From Aralia elata (lineage: Eukaryota; Streptophyta; Magnoliopsida; Apiales; Araliaceae): a stretch of DNA of 64,000 nucleotides. A program made the translations under genes and the position numbers. Shown here one piece after another: positions 1 to 11,521 of the stretch. The DNA lies in assembly GCA_034770075.1 (NCBI GenBank), contig CM068385.1:763700-827699 (forward strand), in the 5' to 3' direction. Below the pieces are notes generated by a model. That model worked only from the letters and a program-made list of their open reading frames with translations, was not told the DNA's origin and ran no database searches. Every line of letters begins with the position of its first letter. Within the stretch, counting starts at the first letter, position 1.

Positions 1-184
1 GATTGGAGGACCCAGTCATATGCTCGGAAGCACCTGTGTCAATGATCCAACTAGGACCAGTAGATGAGACATTAAGAGCACAAGAGTGTATACCTGATTG
101 TGCATAATGAGAAATAGATTTGGAACCTTGTTGTCCCATGCTACTGTTATGAACTCTACTGCTAGCACCACTTTGTTCTGCCAT
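1..184 (-). pseudogene. Copia pol fragment, aspartic protease start
   Basis: Translation from the ATG at 184-182 gives an open 61-residue stretch starting MAEQSGASS and ending with WIIDTGASEHMTGS, the active-site region of Copia aspartic protease (DTGA catalytic triad). The frame is open to the window edge, so I cannot tell whether integrase and reverse transcriptase follow intact. In a normal Copia polyprotein this motif sits several hundred residues after the gag start; here it is about 50 residues after an ATG that is only 270 bases from the PBS. This is best explained by deletion of gag, although a divergent family with its own start is possible. Confidence 0.8.
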
Positions 185-285
185 GTAAAAGATGAGTACA
201 ATATATATCCGAGGAGAATAAACTTTCCAAAGGATATCAAATAATTGCACTACACTTAGAGACAGAATTCCCTGGGAAAAACACG

Positions 286-450
286 TTGGAAAAAGTTGCC
301 GGAAAAATTTGCCGGAAAAAGTCGACTGATAAATGATCAGAACCACGCCGGCAAAAAACTGGCGGAAAAAGTCGCCGGAAAAACTGCCGGAAAAAGTCGC
401 CGGAAAAAGTCGCCGGAAAAAGTTGTCGGAAAAAGTCGCCTGATAAAGGA
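286..450. repeat. Degenerate 12-13 bp minisatellite in the Copia leader
   Basis: About ten imperfect copies of a GCCGGAAAAAGTC-like unit lie between the PBS and the protease start. It is part of the retrotransposon leader, not a host feature. An open frame through it is low-complexity and is not credited as a gene. Confidence 0.7.
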
Positions 451-467
451 TCAGAGCTTTGATACCA

Positions 468-631
468 TGTAGAATGTGTAGAAAATCTATACACAATGTT
501 ATGATTTCATATTGCAAGAGTTTACAATTTATACAAGTTTGGTGCTCTATTCTAGGAGTAAAACAAGGAGCATAAAATAGGGAGAGGAAAACAAGGAACA
601 TGTTTTCCTCCTTAGTGCAGCACTTCTAACA
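468..631 (-). repeat. Copia 5' LTR, 164 bp
   Basis: Bounded by TG and CA on both strands and directly abutted by the PBS complement at 456-467. It contains a small inverted motif (ACATGTTTTCC) also seen in the TRIM LTRs near 54360, so the two families may be distantly related. The host base pairs to its right begin CCTAG. Confidence 0.75.
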
Positions 632-750
632 CCTAGCACTACCCATAGCATATAAAGTAGGCATTCAAAGCAAAAGGATGTAGGTAGGTTGGGTTAACCT
701 TATGGATTTGAACCTAGATTGCCCAGTCTAATTCAAATGTTTATGCACCA

Positions 751-836
751 AAGGTGCTATCTCTTGGGAGCATGTTAGAATCCATACAGAAACAAGGTGC
801 TATCTCTTGTGCGCATGTTAAAATCCATACAGAAAC
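751..836. repeat. 43-bp tandem duplication
   Basis: Two adjacent copies (751-793 and 794-836) of a unit starting AAGGTGCTATCTCTTG and ending CATACAGAAAC, differing at three positions. It lies in what appears to be an arabinokinase intron. A GGTTCAAATCC-like Pol III B box on the minus strand just upstream (about 705-715) suggests an old SINE, but no matching A box or target duplication was found. Confidence 0.6.
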
Positions 837-1124
837 AATGTTTTGATTATTTATTCATACAAAAGAAACAACTCAACATCATTTTTATCCAACTACTTTT
901 TGTACTCTACAGTCAACACTAATCCAATATATTTCCCTGTTAAATAAGAAACAAAGTTATACTTACAGAAGGATAAAGAACAAGTCCATGTAATCTTATT
1001 TTGTAGTTGTGGAGGATGTAATTTCTGTGGCTTAATTAGAATACGTAATAGTTCATGATTAAATTACGAATCTACTAATCCTAATATGTATTTAAATAGT
1101 AAAACAATTTGCTTGAACTCCCAG

Positions 1125-4100
1125 GTAATTTCTGGAGTTCCAGAGGGCAAGGGTGTATCTTCTTCCGCTGCAATAGAAGTTGCCACTATGTCCGCTATTG
1201 CTGCTGTTCATGGTACTAGTTTATTTTGGTGTTACTCTTTTTATCATTAAATATGTCTGATCTATCTGTTCATTCGACCTTACACCAAAATTAAATTTTG
1301 AGTACTAGTTATGATATGGGCCATAGTAAACTAATCGAAAAGCTAATTTAAAGAAGGTAGATCTATAGTATTCTCACTTTCATGGTGATGAGGACAAGAA
1401 GAAATTTACATTTATTTTCTGAAAGTTTTGTTATGTTTAAAACTTTAAATTGGGAAAAATTGATGTCATTTTTAATTACTTATTTATTAGTGGGGATTTA
1501 CAATATTTATATTTATTATGATATATTATTATTTAGTTAGTGTCTTTTGGTACTTTTAGTACTTTTATTATTTAGTATTCTCACTTTCATGACAAGAAGA
1601 AATTTACATTTATTTTTTAGTGTTTTGAGTCTCTTAGTGTTGTAATCCCCACAAGATTATAACTCTATAGACTATTGATTATTGCATGAAGTTATGAGCT
1701 ATTTTCCTCTCTTCTGTGGTTGAGAAACCCTCAGGGTAATATGATATGTGGGGAGCATCACCTAAGTAAAAGATCCTTGCGTAGTGAAGTGCAAAGCCTC
1801 ACCCAAGTTGATTTATCTTGTTTCTTATAATTATTTTCAGAAATTAATCCTCTTCGAAATTTGTCGTACATCACATGGCTTACCTTTCACTAAACCTTGT
1901 GTAATACTCCCCTCCGTCCCTAAAAGGATGAGCAAAGTACAATTTGCACACATATTAAGAAAAGTAAAAAGTAGACGAAAGAGAGTAAAAAAGTAAGATT
2001 ATATAAAGTGATGAGCATTTTTTATTTTTTTATTCTAATGGACCCCACTAAATGATATATTTACCTTTCACTTTATGTACTTTATCTCATCTTTTTAGGG
2101 ACAAAAAAATTTGTACCTTTTAGTCATCCTTTTGGGGACGGAGGGCATAGCCGATAATAATATTGTTATAAATTGAGTTCATCTATAAAATCTTCTTATA
2201 GAAAAAAAGGAAGGAGATTAATCCTCGAAAATGCTAAGAATATCTGGATAATAAAGTCTTTGACATAGAGCATAAAATGTGGGCATTATCCAATTTTTGT
2301 CCCCACTAATGATAGCTGTATAATAGGAAAAAAAGAAAAGAGAAAGACATAGGTAATATTGTTATCAATTGAGTTTTCAGTTACATGTTTTTTCCCCTTC
2401 AAACAAACCAATAAGGAAGGTTTCCAGCTCAGCATCCAATTTGTATACTTCTACAATCAGTTCTAATGATGTTTACCAAGTGGCTTAGTTGAACTGAACA
2501 GTTACATCTAAACCTTCAAGTAGTAAAATTGAACAATTGTGGTCCATTTTTCTGCTAAATTTTAAATTTTTAGTTATCATCAGTATTCGTCTGCAGAGAC
2601 CTCAACCTTGGCTGCAACTTATATCAAAACTACTCATTTTCTAGTCAAGAATTTTTTTTTTCTCGACATTGGCATTATTATTGCAAACCACATGCTTTAT
2701 GTAAATTTGGTTATATTTTACATTTGCCTCTGCTGGTTCATTATGTGATTCGTCTTTTAGTAAATGGTTTAATTTTAACATATGAAATGAATGTGAGGCA
2801 TACCCACTCTTTCTAGGATGAAAAGATGTCAAGAAAGTACATGTTATTATGATAAATGGAGATAAACATTTTGAGATAGTATGTATAACCATAATCACAG
2901 AAGACAATGATTGAGATTGTTGAAGGGTGATATAAGAACAGGACGAAGACCAAATACCAGGTGAATTTAAGGCATTGGAAAGGGAGATGCTAGTTTTTTG
3001 TTTTCATGAATTCTACTTCACTTGTTATAGTGGAATGCTAAGGTTTGTATTTTACATCCAAAATGATATAAATTAATTAATGCTTCACTTTCTAGTATTC
3101 ATGTTCTGAGGATTAAAAGCATTTGTTATTCCCAGATTGTAACTTTTATAGAGTCCTTGATGATCTCATCAAATGAGAAATGCTTGTTTCCTTCTCATAG
3201 AACCTCGGGGTTGCATTGGTTTCTTCTTTACTTGCAGGATTGAATATAGACTCTAGAGATCTTGCTTTGCTTTGCCAAAAGGTATGCTTCCCCAAACATC
3301 CATTGTTCTATAATCTTGTGTGATTCTGATTTACTTTCTCAAACAGTCAAACTCCTATGTAATGATTGGCATTGCTTTATCCTACTATCATATTTAATAG
3401 GTAGAGAATCACATTGTTGGAGCTCCTTGCGGGGTGATGGATCAGATGGCTTCAGCGTGTGGTGAAGCAAACAAACTTCTTGCAATGGTGTGTCAGGTAA
3501 GCATCATCTGGACCCTTAAAAATTTGACTGCATTTAGATGAAGTAGTTTGAAATCAATATTTTGTTTATCCCATGCAGCCTGCTGAGGTACTAGGACTTG
3601 TGGAAATTCCTCCCCATGTACGATTTTGGGGAATAGATTCAGGAATACGACACAGGTACAACAACACTGCAGTATTTATATTCTACACCATCTTTTATTT
3701 TTGCAGAATTGTCGTGATGTTGAATGGTAAGATTGGCATTTGCATGACTAAATTTTTAATTGCCAGGAGTTCAATTTATTGAAAGGCAATATGTTGTGAA
3801 TATACAGGCACTATATAGGTGCTTTCTTGCTGCTCCAACATGCAAGTCATAAAGATTATTTGTTTCCTACAGAAAAGAAAAGGAAATCATTGCATTAATT
3901 ATTAAGACATTAGGGATAAAATATATCATCTTGGGCAACTAATATTATGTCCTTCAAACACCATCAAATATTGTGAAAACTGTTATCTTCGCATCATTTA
4001 CTCTGATGAATGTTGAAGATTGCACAAACCCGTGCTTGTTGGTGCTTATCTTTTTCTATTTTCTTTATTTTCTAAAGTTTTTTTGAAGAATCTAATCTCT

Positions 4101-7100
4101 TCTGGATACTTAACCTTGATGGCAAGTAAAATTATGATAACATGTTTTGCACTGGTTCACCCAATTCTGATTATGTTTTTACATATTGGTGCACCCAGTT
4201 GTCTGTCTTCTTATCTACCACTGGCAGTGCAACCCAAGGTAAAAAGTCACATGTAGAGAGTGGGCCATAGCTTAATATAATCTTTTGGTACAATATGTTA
4301 CGTCTCAAGCTTTTGAAGCAACTGTTAGTCTAACATGGTGTAGAGTTAAAAGGTCTTGCTTATAAGTAATGATGCTGTCACCATGATAATTATGAGTTTC
4401 TTCCACCTGGAGCTCCGAGAAATCACGCTTTTCTTTCCATCCTCGAGCCATGATTAGACACTTGGTCGACAGCCTTGATTTTTAGCTTCTTCTCTCTCTC
4501 TCTTTCTTTTCTTTTTAATTTTTTTTATAATAGGTACGTTCAGATCCATGTATGGGGATTGAACCAGCGACCTTGAGATTATTTGTCAAGGCTGGAGTTT
4601 TGATTAGTAGATTCTACACCCCTCCCCCTCCTCCCCCCCCCCCCCTCCCTCCCCTGCCCTGCCCCCCTGTTTTCTTTCCTATGTTAATCTGCATATTCCT
4701 TCAATATTTTTCCATCATTTACCAGAGTGTCCTTGTAGTGTTGGTGGTGCAGATTATGGATCAGTGAGAATAGGTGCCTTTATGGGTCGGAAAATGATTA
4801 AGTCCATGGCATCTGAGCACTTATCCTCATCAGTGTCAAATAGTAACTCATCCCAGCAAAATGATGCTACGAACTCCAATGAAATGGAAGAGGACTGCAT
4901 GGAACTACGTGAGACTGAAGCTTCACTAGATTACTTATGCAACCTTTCACCTTATAGGTAATATTCTTGGTTATTTTTGCTGTGTTTGGTTGGTGGGAAT
5001 GGAATGGAATGAACTGGGAATGGAATGATCATTCCTTCTAGAAGGACTAAAAACATGTTTGGTTAGTCAGTTGGAATGAACATTCCATTCCTTTAGTTAT
5101 TCCATCCCTATCTGACATATTATTTTTCATTCCTTTCTAAATAGGTGGGTTTATTTCATTCCCTTCCGCTTCGTTCATTTTTCACCTAACTTTGGGCCTA
5201 TTCAGGAATGACTTATTTTAAAATGACTTATAAGTTAAAATATAAGTTGACTTATTATTCAAACAGTTTATTGATAAACAACTTATTATTGGTAAACAAC
5301 TTATTATTTGAACAACTTATTAGTAAATAACTTATTATTGGTAAACAGCTTATTAATAGTAAACAACTTATTATTTAAATAACTTATTGGTAAATAGCTT
5401 ATTATTGATAAACAACTTATTATTTAAACAACTTATTATTGGTAAACAACTTATTGATAAACAACTTATTATTTAAACAGCTTATTAGTTAAATAGCTTA
5501 TTATTGATAAACAACTTATTAATAGTAAACAACTTATTATTTAAACAGTTTATTGGTAAACAACTTATTATTTAAACAACTTATTAGTAAACAACTTATT
5601 ATTGGTAAATAGCTTATTAATAGCAAACCGCTTATTATTTAAACAACTTATTATTTAAATAACTTATTGGTAAATAGCTTATTATTGGTAAACAACTTAT
5701 TATTTAAACAGCTTATTATTGATAAACAACTTATTAATTGTAAACAACTTATTGGCAAACAACTTATTATTGGTAAATAACTTATTATTTAAACAGCTTA
5801 TTGGTAAACAACTTATTATTTAAACAACTTATTGGTAAACGACTTATTTAAACAGCTTATTGGTAAACAGCTTATTGGTAAACGACTTATTTAAACAGCT
5901 TATTGGTAAACAGCTTATTGTTCATCATTGGGCATAGAAACCAATAATTTTAGTTTACTACTGCATTGAATAAACTATTATGAGATGTTCAGGAATATTA
6001 CTTTTTGTTTAATTCTATATATGATTTGTATTGGTTTCAAGGTTTTTAAAAAAAAATCATGAAGGTGTTTATTTGAATTTTAAATGCATAAAAATATAAA
6101 ATAAAAAAATTCTAGTGAAGATATTCTTTTAATTCTATTTAATCTATTTTTTCATTCATTTTTATAAGTTAGTAGTATATAAAAAACGAAAAAAATTATT
6201 TCTCATTCCATTCATAATGTAATTCATGTAAATCAAACACCTAAAGTAGAATGGTGATTCTATTCCTGACGGAATGAATAAACAAACCAAACATAAAAAT
6301 GAGAATGACCATTCCATTCCCATTCTCATTCCATTCCTTAAGTCATTCTATTCCTTAAGTCATTCCATTCCATACATGCCAAGAAATGAGAACCAAACAT
6401 AGTCTTTGTCTCTTTTTGGAATCATTCCATATTATTGCTGTATTTTTGGCTGGCCTAATTCTTAATTTTAAACTACAAGTTGATAGCATGAGCTCTACTA
6501 TTACTTCATTCATTTGGTTCGGTTCATTTGTACTTTTTGCATAAATGCAATTAAGGCTGTTCTATTGCTGCCTTTTCCACTTTCAGATATGAAGCTGTAT
6601 ATGCAAATAGGCTTCCAGAGTCCCTTCTTGGCAGAGAATTTGCTGTAAAGTATGTCGATCATGAAGATTCAGTGACAGTAGTTGATAAAAGGCACAGTTA
6701 TGCTGTACGAGCATCTACTAGGCATCCTATTTATGAGAACTTCCGTGTCAAGGTTAGTATTCTACATGATTCTAGATCAGAGAATTACAGCTTAGTAACT
6801 CCAGTATATTCGTTATATATCTGTTTGTGTGCGCTTTTTATGTATGCTTGTGTTTTGACTAGATTGGGATTTGATAACTTGCATGAACTACACTTCTATA
6901 GTTTCAATAAAGCATTCTGTTTGTCTTATCAAATACTATTAATTCTTCCCCCTTTTCCTCCCTCTACGAATTCTAATTACTCATCTATTTAGCCTTTTTG
7001 TAACTTGAAATATTGTTAGGTTTGATCTATAAAGTTTAGAGAGAGTAAAATCTAATTAGGGAAGAAGATGGGTGGAAAGAGAAAAGGAGAGAGAATGTTA

Positions 7101-8611
7101 AATTTTACCTTTTCTACCCTTTAGTTTATCATTTATTATCATTATGTTCTTTGTCTTTTTTGTCAATACAAAATATATATTGTTTTATATCTGTTTTATA
7201 ACTTAAATTAATAAATTTAAAGGTTTGCCTTTTTTGCCCCTCATTTGAACTGATCCGATGAAGATTTGGCCGGAAAAGGTTGTGGAGGGTGCATTTAATT
7301 GCCTCGGTTAAAGTTTAGGGTGCATTTAATCTAAAATTTAGTTTAAGGTGCAAATCGATTTTGAGTGCAAAGTGGATTTTTTTAGTCTTGATACACCATT
7401 TAAACATGTTAATTGTGGTGTTCATGAGTTCTCTGTTTTTCGTTTTCGTTTTTCTTTTTGCCTTTTGCTTTAGATTGTTACATAACTGACTAACTTATTG
7501 CCTAGTCTTAATCAAGATACCACTAACAACCTTCACATCCATCTCTGCTATACTTGCAATGCAGGCCTTCAAATCATTATTAACAGCTGCATCCTCAAAC
7601 GATCAACTTTCGACTCTTGGAGAACTCATGTATCAGGTATTTGAAACTTCCCTCTTTTTGATAACTTTGGGAAAATTGTGGCTCGAGTTTATCAGTTATC
7701 AGTAGGAACTTTTGTTCTTCATTGACCCCATTTTCGACCAATGCTTTATTTAGTTGGTTGTGATGCTTTATCTACTTCTTGTTGAGTTTATCAGACTCGA
7801 TACAAATTTACAAGTATGCTTTAACGGATTCAGAAACTTCACCTTGACCCTTATGTTGCAGTGTCACAACAGTTATAGTGCTTGTGGACTTGGGTCGGAT
7901 GGGACAGATAGGTTGGTAGACTTGGTGCAACAACTGCAAAACAGTAAACTTTCTAAATCCGAAAATGGGACCTTGTATGGAGCAAAAATTACTGGCGGGG
8001 GTTCTGGTGGGACGGTTTGTGTTGTTGGAAGAAACTGCATGAGAAGCAGTGAACAAATTTTCCAGGTAAATTTTGTGTACCTGCATTTTACATCAGCATT
8101 TTACATCAATATTTTACATCAATGATAACTGATGATAGTTGAAAAAACAAAAAAGAAATAGTTGGAAAAACAAAAAAGAAAGTAAATAAAAGCATGAAGT
8201 GCTCCTTTATAGGTGCAAATCACAATTATGGCCAGGCACCATTTGGAATATATGAAGGGAAAAAAACATTAAATAAGGTCCTAAAAGTAAACCACCTATT
8301 GGTGTGCTAATTGTATATATTTTAAATTTATTGGAGCTAATGGATGAACAATCAATCAATATTTTGTAATTTTTATTAGGGAATGACCAATCCAAATGAT
8401 TTTGGTTTTGTCTTTTCTTAATTTATTTTTTATTGTTATTTTGTCACTTTCATGAATATCTAATATCTTCGAATATATATGTTTTCAGATTCAGCAGAGC
8501 TACAAAGATGCGACGGGGTTTCTGCCATATGTTTTTGAGGGCTCTTCACCAGGTGCTGGAAAGTTCGGATATCTGAAAATTCGGCTTAGATCATCATCCC
8601 CTCAAACTTAA
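1125..8611 (+). CDS. ARA1: L-arabinokinase, C-terminal part (nine exons; 5' end outside)
   Basis: Exons: 1125-1212, 3238-3281, 3401-3496, 3579-3655, 4739-4957, 6587-6752, 7565-7636, 7862-8065, 8489-8611 (stop). They join in phase to 362 residues, about the last third of the roughly 1,040-residue plant enzyme. ARA1 phosphorylates free L-arabinose with ATP to arabinose 1-phosphate in the cytosolic sugar-salvage route. This part is the GHMP-kinase domain: [11 protein letters not shown] (ATP-binding motif 2) in the first exon, [22 protein letters not shown], the [12 protein letters not shown] stretch, and [14 protein letters not shown] (motif 3). The protein ends [17 protein letters not shown]. 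The N-terminal glycosyltransferase-like half must lie to the left, beyond the Copia element. A polyadenylation-like AATAAAA follows at about 8634. Introns hold a Stowaway MITE (1907-2147) and a 1.4-kb satellite-bearing MITE (4978-6404). Confidence 0.93.
1907..2147. mobile_element. Stowaway-type MITE in an arabinokinase intron
   Basis: Starts CTCCCCTCCGTCCC right after TA and ends GGGGACGGAGGGCA right before TA, the terminal inverted repeats and TA target duplication of Tc1/mariner-derived Stowaway MITEs. Length 241 bp, with no coding capacity. Confidence 0.8.
4520..4620 (-). repeat. Possible tRNA-derived SINE remnant
   Basis: On the minus strand a B-box-like CTGGTTCAATCCC (about 4550-4572) is followed by sequence ending in an A-rich tail (the T-rich run at 4512-4532 on the plus strand). 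No clear A box or target duplication was found, so this is a weak call. It lies in an arabinokinase intron beside a C-rich tract. Confidence 0.35.
4620..4670. repeat. C-rich polypyrimidine tract, G-quadruplex-capable on the minus strand
   Basis: About 50 bases almost wholly C with a few T and G, in an intron 70-120 bases upstream of the acceptor at 4738. Several runs of three or more C mean the opposite strand could fold as a G-quadruplex. The proline-rich frame across it is not a gene. Confidence 0.7.
4978..6404 (+). mobile_element. Satellite-bearing MITE, copy A (PIF/Harbinger-like)
   Basis: Left end TGCTGTGTTTGGTTGG, right end AACCAAACATAGTC (inverted), flanked by TTT on both sides. Subterminal regions are full of GGAATGGAATG repeats, and the middle (5221-5920) is a long AT-rich minisatellite. 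Copy B at 48459-49688 is the same element in opposite orientation and shows matching ends with a clear TTA duplication, which fixed the boundaries here. No transposase is encoded. It sits inside the intron between the exons ending at 4957 and starting at 6587, so it is spliced out. Assignment to PIF/Harbinger rests only on the 3-bp duplication. Confidence 0.75.
5221..5920. repeat. Internal AT-rich minisatellite of MITE copy A
   Basis: About 700 bp of imperfect tandem units built on AAACAACTTATTATT with spacers such as GGT or TAA, giving a period near 17 bp with many shortened units. The same motif in reverse complement fills copy B at 48824-49487. Confidence 0.85.
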
Positions 8612-10007
8612 CTTTATTACTTCACTAATGACTAATAAAATGAAGCACAATAACCATGTAATTCTTTTCTTTTGTTATTTTGGGCCAAAGAAAATAATAC
8701 TATTAGGTTATGTTTGTTTACGAGGATAATACTTGGAGTTGGATTATTAATATTGTTTTACATGTTTAACTAGGTATTATAATCCCAAACATTTTGGATT
8801 AAAAATTTGTTTTACATGTTTAATCTTTATTTTTATTTAAAATGAACGATATATCTTGTTCAATTTATCTATACTTAAATTATTAAAAATATGATTTCTT
8901 TGCTATTAGTACTAAGAGTATAATAGTCCAAACGGTAAGTTTTTATCTAATCTTTTAAATAATTTTAGACAAAAACTCAACACGAAATTATTTCAAATTA
9001 TCTTATAAATAAATTCATTCAAAACATGTGATTAAGATTATTTATTAGTCTTGGAATTATAATTCGTATTCGGATGCAGCCAATGAATGGAGATTTGAAT
9101 GGAATAGAATCTCAGTTGACGCCCCCTCCATTCCATTCCATCCTATTATTAAGAAAAGAAAGGGGATGGGGATGGGGATGGGTTTCATTCTTTATTCAAA
9201 CCACAAATTGGTCCTCCAATAGAACCTGAAAAGTGTTTGCATGTATAATTATTCCTTTTAAAAAGCACTGAATGTTTGAGTTACTTTTTTTATTTTTATT
9301 TATAAATGATACGGAAAATTTTTATACTAGTCTTGGTCGTAGTGATCATGATTATGAATATTCACTAAACCATCAGAAACTCTATTCTTTTGTTGTTATT
9401 GTGTAAGCAAATAGATATGTGTTGTTGTGTTTGGCTTGTAAGCAATAGATATAAGAGAGAAGGAACAAGCACTTAACACATGGAGAGTAGTAGAGTACTA
9501 AATTTAGGGCTTAACCGAATTTGACTCCAAACTCACAGAGTTCATCTTTACATTATTGCATCAAATAAACATGTGACATGCCTGTTGATCAAAATCACAC
9601 AGTTCATCATTTTTGGTTTATTAAATATTATTGTTGATTATTTGAATTGATTTTAGAATCGAAATCGAACCAAATAAAATCACATCGCAAGTTTCAAAAC
9701 CGCACCGTATCAATCACAAATGGTGTCATGTGCAGTTTTGAATTTGTTAAACTGCAACCAAGCAATTTTATGTACGTTTTGGACTTCCAACTGCACCATC
9801 TTCTATGCTAACCAAAGTGCTCCTGCTACATTGATATGTGATCCAACAAAAATTAATTCAAATTATTATTTTTAACACCTTAGTATGTTGATTACTTTAA
9901 GTAATGTAAAAGAGGATGTTATTGTAGAATTAACATATTTATTTATGAAAATATCACTTTCTATTAAAGAGGGCCAACGATAGATATTGGTACAGGAATA
10001 ATATACT
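8612..10007. other. Intergenic DNA downstream of the arabinokinase
   Basis: AT-rich sequence with the arabinokinase 3' UTR (AATAAAA near 8634) at its start. A GGAATGGA-rich patch at 9095-9180 recalls the subterminal repeats of the satellite-bearing MITEs but lacks their ends. No gene, RNA or intact element is visible. Confidence 0.5.
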
Positions 10008-10707
10008 GTTCAGTTCGCGGGAGAAAAGAGAGAGAAAAGTTAAAGCCCTCAGAGCATCTCCAACAGATGGACTATCTGCTGGACTATATTTAGTCCATAT
10101 GACATCATCAGTTGTCCTTTAGTCTTCAATCGTTCTAGCAGATGGACTATCCCGTGGACTATAATATAAAAAGATTAAAATAATTAATAAATTCAAAAAT
10201 TATTTAAAAAATAAATAATTATCTCCAATGACATATTTATTTTAAAAATTATTTAAAAAATATTAAGTATAAGCTATTAAGAATAAACTTAATGAACTTT
10301 TATAAGAATAAAATCCTTCATGGTCTCTGCCTCCTTCATCTTCATCTCTTCCTCACAGTCTTCATATCCTTCTTCATTACAAACCTTCATCTCCTCTTCC
10401 TCTTTCTTCAGCCATCCCTTATATTTTAATATATTTAAAATTATAGTCTGGCTTATAGTCCATCACGTTTGGTTCATAGATTTGATCGTTTTGTTTCGCC
10501 GGAAAAGCGCGCAGACTAAATTTGCTCCATCTGCTGGAGCGAAATCTGCTTCCTATACTAAATATAGTCTAGAATTTTGGAAACTCCGGCCTCCTGAAGT
10601 TGCTCTCAATTCGAAGGGTAGTCCTACTTGTATATATATATATATGTTCAGTTCGCGGGAGAAAAGAGAGAAAAGTTGAAGCCCTCAATTTGTAGGGTAG
10701 CCCTACT

Positions 10708-10720
<13 letters not shown>
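10008..10720. repeat. Tandem duplication of about 80 bp, first copy split by a MITE
   Basis: The unit starts GTTCAGTTCGCGGGAG and runs through GCCCTCAATT and GTAGGGTAGCCCTACTTG into TATA repeats. Copy 1 is 10008-10051 plus 10610-10645, interrupted by a 555-bp insertion; copy 2 is 10646 to about 10720 and is uninterrupted. Confidence 0.75.
10052..10606. mobile_element. MITE with GAGCATCTCC ends and 3-bp TCA duplication
   Basis: Left end GAGCATCTCCAACAGATGG; the right end reads GAGCAACTTCAGGAGG in reverse complement. TCA flanks both sides (10049-10051 and 10607-10609). The adjacent tandem copy shows the same site uninterrupted (GCCCTCAATT), which confirms both the insertion and its boundaries. 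Repeated GGACTAT/ATAGTCC motifs lie inside both ends. There is no coding capacity. A 3-bp duplication suggests PIF/Harbinger, but the superfamily is uncertain. Confidence 0.7.

Positions 10721-10762
<42 letters not shown>
10711..10762. repeat. Compound (AT)n(GT)n microsatellite
   Basis: A run of TA repeats passes directly into a run of TG repeats. Several overlapping frames on both strands translate this tract as IYIYIY or VCVCVC and are artefacts. Confidence 0.9.
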
Positions 10763-10763
<1 letters not shown>

Positions 10764-11340
10764 GTGCCACATTTCCATGTGGATGGATATCATGTGTTAT
10801 ATATATATATTTATATGTTGGGTTGGATTGGATTGCTAGTAGTTATTGCATCTAATGCTGTTTGGCTCTTCTCCTTGATTATTTGTGTTATATAATATGT
10901 CCTGCCGGATTTGTCTACTCCTAATTAAATCAGTCTCATTCATATTTATAAGAAAATTAATGACAAACAAAAATATATGTCGAGTTTGAATTTTAAACTA
11001 AAAAAATTTCTTGAATTAATTATTAATCTCTAATAAATAAATAAATTAATACTTGAGTGTCTAGTCACTTAAGATAATCGTGATATTTCAATGTGTAGGG
11101 TTTATTTTTCTTATGTATGTGACCGTAGATATTGTGAAACGTGAAACAGGCATATTTAATTCTTATGAGCGAGATAACTTATTTCATTATCATACACGTA
11201 TTATTTTTAATTAAATAATTTGTTTATTAAAATTTGACTTCCTAACTAAAGCATATATAAGTCAAAAGATAATTAATACCAGAGGTTTTCAAATTAAATT
11301 TTTTGTTTGAAATAATGTATCATTATTAATTATAGGAATT

Positions 11341-11521
11341 TCTTAACATGTGTCTTAGGACACATGCTGAGTACACAGTTCAACATAATATTCTCTTAAA
11401 TTGTGTGCATATTCTCTTGAACTTGGTGCAAATACAGAAATTAAGGGAATATGCACACAGTTCAAGATAATATTTTCTTAAATTGTGTGCTTAGCATGTG
11501 TCCTAAGAACACATGTTAAGA
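11341..11521. mobile_element. Foldback MITE-like inverted repeat
   Basis: The first 75 bases, beginning TCTTAACATGTGTCTTAGG, are repeated in inverse at the right end (rc TCTTAACATGTGTTCTTAGG), so most of the 181 bp can fold into one imperfect hairpin. No clear target duplication was seen, so the family is unassigned. Confidence 0.6.

Larger units (their letters stand above)
1..631 (-). mobile_element. Copia LTR retrotransposon, 5' end (LTR, PBS, leader, protease)
   Basis: Reading the minus strand from 631 downwards there is a short LTR (631-468, starting TGTTAGAAG and ending CTACA), a primer-binding site next to it (467-456, TGGTATCAAAGC, close to the usual plant Copia initiator-Met tRNA site), a leader rich in CGGAAAAA-type repeats, and then a pol reading frame that leaves the window at base 1. 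The element body therefore lies to the left and may fill an intron of the arabinokinase gene, whose exons resume at 1125. No gag (UBN2 or zinc knuckle) coding lies between the PBS and the protease, so this copy looks internally deleted. The distal LTR and the target duplication are outside the window. Confidence 0.8.

Noticed and set aside
690..730. Possible tRNA gene (GGTTCAAATCC on the minus strand)
   Set aside because: Only a B-box-like motif is present, with no cloverleaf or A box at the right distance.
4552..4767. Frame with a proline run
   Set aside because: It reads across a C-rich intron tract; the real exon begins at 4739 in another frame.
5221..5920. Regular short repeats resembling a CRISPR-like array
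   Set aside because: Units are adjacent and diverged, with no unique spacers, in plant DNA and inside a MITE. It is a minisatellite.
10569..10895. Overlapping open frames on both strands rich in Ile-Tyr or Val-Cys
   Set aside because: They are translations of the (AT)n(GT)n microsatellite.
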